From the NCBI GenBank assembly GCA_030522415.1, contig CM060125.1, positions 1,298,401 through 1,362,400 on the forward strand: a stretch of 64,000 nucleotides of DNA, read 5' to 3'. Both the position numbers and the translations under genes were made by a program. Source of the stretch: Channallabes apus (Eukaryota > Chordata > Actinopteri > Siluriformes > Clariidae). Position 1 is the stretch's first letter, and every line of letters starts with the position of its first letter. This document shows, piece after piece, positions 44,489 to 64,000 of the stretch. The notes beneath the pieces were generated by a model. It did not search any database. It saw nothing but the letters and a program-made list of their open reading frames with translations, and was not told the origin of the DNA.

Positions 44489-46577
44489 CACTCTAAAAAA
44501 TGCTGGGTTGTTTTTTCTACCCAAACGCTGGGTTGCCGCTGTTGGGTCATTTTTCTGGGTTATTTGCAGAGAGTTGGGTAGTTTTTGTGTAACCCAGCTG
44601 CTGGGTTGAAGTTTGCTCGGCCCCTCCCCCAAAGTTCACCGGTGGATTCAGCGGCTGTCACTCAGCTTCGTGACTCTTGAGCTCCCACACCGCTGATGAC
44701 GGTTCATCCTCCTCGGACATTTAAGGGAAAATGACGTTAAATACAAGGTCTGTATACACATGTTCACTCACCTAATTCACATATGACTGAAAAATTACTA
44801 TATGTAACATTTATTACTGTTACCGTGTTAAGGTTACACACAAACTTTCCGGCTGGTCTGAGGTACTGGATGATAATTTAGCTGAGAATAGCTGCTAGCC
44901 ATAAACCCCACCTGTGTATGAAAGAAACGGCTAAGATGTCTGAGCTTTTTAGCTTCTCTGTAGAATGTTTGCAGGGTTACGAAGATGGTGAAGTGATGAA
45001 TGAATGCTAAACTGTTAACTGTAGTGCGAGCATGACCAGGCATTTAGTTAGTTTGCTAGCATTAGCAACCACTTTAGAACTTTATTAATCTCACTGCTTG
45101 AGGCAATAAAATACTGGTGTGTTACAAACCACTGACCCTCTCACAAATATACAGACCTGCTAACCCTCCCGTTTTTCACCAGCTAGTAATTTACTCTGCG
45201 GTCAAATTTCTCCTGCGTTTCTCCCGAGTTATAACAATATTTTACACCTTTCCCCCTTTTGGCAAGTATGCAAATGTATCACCAGTAATAGCATGTAAGC
45301 TAACCAGGTAGCCCTCTTTAACCAAAGTTAAATTAACTATCAGTCAGAAGTATTAATATTTTGGTGATTGTAATGTACCAGTATGACACCAGCTATGAAT
45401 TTTTTTTCGGTAATTAGCTTAAAATCAATGCAGACCACAATATCAACTAGTCTGACATAGAGCTGTATCCTAAAAACCATGCTTATTTTGCTGTTTTATT
45501 TTTGGTAGTAGCTGTCTCCATGTTTTTGTTTTAGGTTACCTATATCCTATCTTAATGGGCAGCTTTGTAATTTTTTTGTATCAATCCTATTTCACACTAA
45601 ATTAATAGTCTTATTCAGTTTAATGTTTGCTATTCAACAAAATTTAAACTTTTTCATTTCTTTCTTTCTAAGGTTGGCACCAACATGGTGGAATACCTCC
45701 AGCAGGCTGAAGTGTCGAGGCCGTACCCCTACATCCTGACGTTGGGAGATAATGACCAGCGCTGCTCTCAGTAAAGTTGTAATGTTGCTATGAAATAGCG
45801 AGGCCTACCTGAAAGGTCATTGACAGTGTTTGTATGTTAAAATGAGACCAGGGCTGGATAGTTTTGTTCTGCAGAAAAGATATCTGAAGTCACAGAGAGA
45901 TCCTGCTCTGTAGAAGCTGCCTCAGTCTATTTGTGCTATTACTCCATTCTGCCCTTATCAGTAATAGTATAGTAATGATGTCACTGTTGATTATCTGTTC
46001 TTGTGCTTTTGAAAAATAAATGTTTTTTCTTAGACCATTTAATAGGATGTTGTTTATTGGATATATGTATGTTTTTTTGTAATAGACCAGTATATCAAAG
46101 TAATTTAACTGTTTATTAGACATGGGTGTTTTTTTTTTATTATTATTTTTTTTTTATACAGATTCACTGTAAAACATGAAAATAATAATAACCTATTTGT
46201 GAGGTAGAATTAACCCAACATTCCAGTTAAAATGAACCAACAAACCCCAAACATTTGGGTAGAACATTTGACCAATTTATGTGGTAGAATTAACCCAGCA
46301 TTATAGTTAAATATGACGTAGCATTTGGATTGAATATTTAACCCATCTTGTTGGGTTAAACAAATAACCCATCTTGCTGAGTTAAATTAACCCAGCATTA
46401 TAGTTAAATATGACCTAGCATTTGGGTTGAATATTTAAACCATCTTGCTGGGTTAAACAAATAACCCATCTTGCTGGGTTAAATTAACCCAGCATTTAGT
46501 TAGTCCTATATTTACTCAGCAGCTGGGTTAAAAACAACCCAAACTGGGTTGTTTTTAACCCAGCATTTTTTAGGGTG
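44489..46577. mobile_element. TIR element of about 2.1 kb with AACCCAGCA subterminal repeats
   Basis: The left end CACTCTAAAAAATGCTGGGT is mirrored by the right end CCCAGCATTTTTTAGGGTG. TA lies on both sides (44487-44488; 46578-46579). The right part (46195-46560) holds repeated TTAACCCAGCATTATAGTTA blocks and a palindromic CAACCCAAACTGGGTTG near the tip. Superfamily not assigned. Confidence 0.75.
45674..45775 (+). pseudogene. Exon-like coding fragment within the TIR element
   Basis: After a pyrimidine-rich TTTCTTTCTAAG acceptor-like sequence, one frame reads VGTNMVEYLQQAEVSRPYPY followed by ILTLGDNDQRCSQ and TAA. The LGDN-type piece is the same module seen as LGNDTRGT near 44150, which suggests that inner and outer elements carry parts of the same ancestral gene. 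Function unknown. Confidence 0.4.
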
Positions 46578-46961
46578 TAAGATGCAGAATATTTGATGTC
46601 ATGTAGGCATTATAAGATTTATATTGAAAATTTCTATATAAAAAGTTAAAATTTTTTATTAAATGCCTTTTTTAACAGATTTACAGGGGCCTCTTGTTTT
46701 TTGTAGATTTACGGACTGTTTATGTTACATTTATTTTATATTTAACAAATGGTCACCTTAGGATTATATGATTGTGTCTGATATTATTGTCAAAATTGAG
46801 CTATCCACATTTTCTTCTTCTGTGACAATCTATTTACATTATGTGAAGTTATGTTATTTTAACCCAGCAGTTTTTGGAGTGTACAGGGTAACAACATTGT
46901 CATTGATGTTACTTATCTTCCCGGTTACGGAATTTCCTTCGAGATCAATATCGAGATCAAG

Positions 46962-47027
<66 letters not shown>

Positions 47028-47028
47028 A
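46962..47028. repeat. (TATC)n microsatellite
   Basis: About 16 tetranucleotide units. Confidence 0.95.
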
Positions 47029-47308
47029 GCACAGCAAAATATCATAATAGATAAGTGGTTGTTTTAATTTTAACACACGATGGCGCTGTTGCAGTTCTAA
47101 AGGATCTATTTCCGAGTTTATTGAGTGTGATAGATCCGCTTTAAAGCCGCGCATTTCTCCCTCAGACACACAGAGAAATAGAATCGCCTAAATAATTCTA
47201 GGTAGTTTTACTCTCTCTTTTTTTTTTGAAGTCTTTAATTCTCTTCTGATGAATGAACCGGACAGACTAAATAGTACAGTACATAATTCAGGATCTTCTT
47301 CTTCCTCA

Positions 47309-47364
47309 TTATTATTATTATTATTATTAGTAGTAGTAGTAGTAGTAGTAGTAGTATTATTATT
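47309..47364. repeat. (TTA)n(GTA)n compound microsatellite
   Basis: ATT units pass into AGT units and back into ATT. Confidence 0.9.
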
Positions 47365-49050
47365 AACAACATGATATTTTATATATTATCATGATTATAT
47401 ATAATAATTTTGTTTGCCATCAATGACCGAAAATTTTAAATTTATGAATTACGAAAAAGTATAAGGCGACTGTTTCGTTTTAGCTTAACCTACCAGACGA
47501 CTTTTACCTAGGGTTAGAATGTGAATGTAGAATTTATTATTATTGTTGTTGTTGTTGTTGTTATACTAAAGTTTAATGTTATGTCAGTTTTATTTTAAAA
47601 GCATACTGCTTGGTTATTCATGATCTCATTCCATTTAGAAACTGGATATAGTTGTGGGTGCATCACGTTAAAAAAATTAATGAATAAATTAAATTCATGA
47701 AAGAATGGATGAGCAAACAAATAAACAAACAAACACAGGAATAACGGTTCTCTCAATGTGAGAAAATGACATCACAATGACACACACAAATACACAAACA
47801 TACAATCTAGACCCAGTGCAACGCATTTATACATTTCGTATTGCATCCTGTGTATGAATGCATGCGCTTAGCCTGCAGTTGAATTTTATTATACAGAACG
47901 CATACCTCTTATTAATTCTTAACGAACAGTTGCTGTTTTAGACCACTATAGGCTGGCATGTAACTTCTAGAGTTAACGACACCCCTTACCTGGCTAAAAC
48001 GTAGACCAATTCATTATTGTTTGTGCTTTTAATTCGTTATATTCGAGTTGTTCCCTCAGAACAGAGGTTTTGATTTAATAAAGTGATACAGTTTTCTTTG
48101 GTATATCTATATCATGTTACATTGTATTTGAAACACTAATGTAAGTGTACAATAAAACCCATAATGTTCAAGGCCAATTTGAATGTTAATTTATAGTAAA
48201 CATCTTCCTGTAATTTTAGCTAAACTACACAAATCATCTTTTATCTTTTGTCGATTGTTGCTGAACAAAATATATCAAGATCTTGTACAATAATAGAAAA
48301 TAGAACAGGACCAATCGTGCAGTAATTTTTACGTTCAATAATTAAATAAAAAGTAAAATCCTGCTAGAGAATTTCAGAAATATTTCCCAATAAATAGACT
48401 TACAGGATTACAGAAAGGTATGATCTGTTCTGACATTTCTATGATAAATAGCCAGTCTAGAACGAAAAATAATATTGGGTTAGGGTTAGGCTGCACATAG
48501 CGACCCATACATTGCCCTCTGGAAAAGATTTAGCCGTGCCACTATTGTGCTACAGTATTTAGGACAGCACTGTGTGTTTGTGTTTTTGACAAGCTTGCGT
48601 CTAGAGTTAATGGCGGAAATGCGAAGGGTGTCGTTTTGTGTGGATTTTGTTGCTCCAGCCCTGTCTGGAGTGTGACTTCTGGCAGGCTTGTTCAGTAGAC
48701 TGAGCAGAGGAAGGAGGGATTAAATATGCAATGAGCCAGAACTGACACGGGCCTTTAGGCTTTGTTCGAGGGCGGTCCGACAATCTCGGCCCCTCCCTAG
48801 TACCCTTCGGGCACGATGTGCTTGTTCGTGCTTGGCTCCTCGAGCACACAGTCAAAAGAGGAGAGTCCTTTGGGAAGGGGCACAAATCACTTAAGTTTTA
48901 ACAAGAAGGGGCAACGACAAGCTCCTCAACGACCCTCATCCTAATTTTTATTTAATTTCTTCTTCATGACTTCACTTTCTTTGGACGGACAAACATTCAT
49001 GCAGATGAGAAAAGCAAACAGAGGAGAAAACTTGTTGGAGATTGATGACA

Positions 49051-49412
49051 TTTCATGTAGCGCACTCTAACAATCTCTAATCATTCCGCCCCCGTCATTT
49101 CTGCGAATTGTCAACGTTAAAATCTGCGCGCGAAGGAAAGTCGACGTGACAACAGAAACTCGCTGACTCTCCTTCTCTCTCTCTCTCTCTCTCTCGGAAC
49201 TGATTGTTGTGAGGTTATTTTAATTCCGCAATTCATCTCCCGCTCTGCGTGTGTGTGTGTGTGTGTGCGTGCGTGTGCGCGCGCGGACTCTTCAGCTTTA
49301 CTGGTGCTCGGCGGCACGCGGACAGCGGAGCGCAAACACACGCGCGCGCCCGTCCGGCGGTGGAGGAGGAGAGGGAGGGAGCAGTCTGATCTTTAGTTCT
49401 GGGGGATTCTAC
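49051..49412 (+). promoter_or_regulatory. ebf1: Probable ebf1 proximal promoter / 5' UTR
   Basis: CpG-bearing sequence directly before the ebf1 start codon, with a CT tract (49172-49195), a GT/GCGTGC tract (49249-49283) and GGTGGAGGAGGAGAGGGAGG just before the ATG. There is no TATA box at a convincing spacing. The transcription start cannot be placed from sequence. Confidence 0.5.
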
Positions 49413-63409
<13,997 letters not shown>

Positions 63410-64000
63410 CAGTGGCGGCTGCTCTAAGACTACAAGGGAAGCTCCGCTTCTTCTACTATGTCAGAAAATAAATGTCGTATTTATATTGGTTTTAATAAAA
63501 GAAAATCAGGTATTTATTGTATTGTTTGACGCAATTTTCTTGTCATACATTTCCGTGCAGCACAGTGCGTTAAACCCTCCTGAAGCCCAGCTTCACTGGA
63601 GCTCTATGGTGAAGCACAGAGGAGCTTTTTTCACTGCAGAAAAGCTGGACGGTAATTGGATAAATGCACCAAAATCGTTACTTCCAGGGAAGCTCAGCTT
63701 ATCTGGGAGTGAATGGAGCAGTGGGCGGGCCAGGACGCTGAACTGCTGCATGATGATTGGAGGAGCTGTTTAAAGGGCGGAACCCCTTTTTTGATTGATA
63801 GCATGTCTTAAGTATACATCAGCGCTACAGAGAATCGAGTTCAGTCCCATGCGGATTTGCAGGTGAAGTGGTACGACGAACTGCTGCACTCTGTATTGTT
63901 TGCTGGTGATGAAAAACCATTTTTGTTTGCACAAATCGTTCTTTAAATAATAATAAAAAAAAAAAACATTATAGCATTCTTGACTTTGCTCCTTGTTTCA
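63410..64000. mobile_element. Probable DNA-transposon fragment beginning CAGTGGCGGCTG
   Basis: CAGTGGCGGCTGCTC, then GGGAAGCTCCGCTTCTTC, then GAAGCCCAGCTTCACTGGAG and TTTGATTGATAGCATG resemble the 5' region of a common fish hAT-like element. The right end is not in the window. No intact coding frame; low confidence in class. Confidence 0.35.

Larger units (their letters stand above)
42614..46883. mobile_element. Candidate outer TIR element containing a nested relative
   Basis: The left end ACTCTAAAAACGATGGGTTG and the right end (minus strand) ACTCCAAAAACTGCTGGGTT resemble the termini of the inner element at 44489. Between its ends lie TGGGTT/AACCCA-rich subterminal repeats, coding-like remnants and the inner insertion. 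Pairing of these two ends is inference; they could also be two independent fragments. Confidence 0.45.
46885..49050. other. Intergenic region upstream of ebf1
   Basis: Contains the TATC repeat, an (ATT)n(AGT)n block (47309-47364) and a GTT run (47541-47560). From about 48600 the sequence becomes richer in GC and may belong to the ebf1 promoter, but no defined site is clear. Confidence 0.45.

Noticed and set aside
48860..48880. EBF autoregulatory site (TCCTTTGGGA)
   Set aside because: One mismatch to TCCCNNGGGA in a single copy is not more than chance.

Overview
The window is vertebrate nuclear DNA, almost certainly from a teleost fish. Introns have GT/AG boundaries. The non-coding sequence is AT-rich and full of CA, AT, CT and TATC microsatellites. 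It carries the usual fish repeats: Tc1-like transposons, hAT miniature elements, tRNA-derived SINEs and an L1/Tx1-like LINE. I cannot name the species; an ostariophysan such as a catfish or cyprinid relative is only a guess.

Two host genes lie head to tail on the + strand. The first is rnf145, an ER multi-spanning RING-H2 ubiquitin ligase. It has ten coding exons from 17417 to 36920, reading through without a break to a 646-residue protein. A candidate non-coding first exon and CpG/NRF1-type promoter lies near 6400-6656. The second is the 5' half of ebf1, the COE-family transcription factor. Six coding exons run from 49413 to 61079 and the gene continues past the window. From memory, the human locus on 5q33 has the same order and orientation (RNF145 followed by EBF1), so this is conserved microsynteny.

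Layout. 1-3295: an L1-like LINE 3' end inserted into a Tc1-like element. 3296-6240: SINE and hAT remnants. 6360-6660: candidate rnf145 promoter. 6657-17407: presumed first intron, holding four transposon copies with defined or nearly defined ends (9022, 10015, 12818, 14955). 17408-36920: the rnf145 coding region; its larger introns hold a hAT element interrupted by a solo LTR, tRNA-Glu-like units, a second copy of the 1.27-kb hAT element, and a 3.8-kb hAT element whose internal 30-bp repeat has grown to 95 units. 36921-49050: 3' UTR and intergenic DNA with Tc1 relics and a nested pair of TIR elements carrying coding-like fragments. 49100-64000: the ebf1 5' region and first introns, with a palindromic MITE, a degenerate TTAGGAC-type minisatellite and several simple repeats.

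The host genes look intact. Most of the unusual structure is transposon biology: target-site duplications define four elements clearly, and one of them has become the seed of a large minisatellite inside an rnf145 intron.
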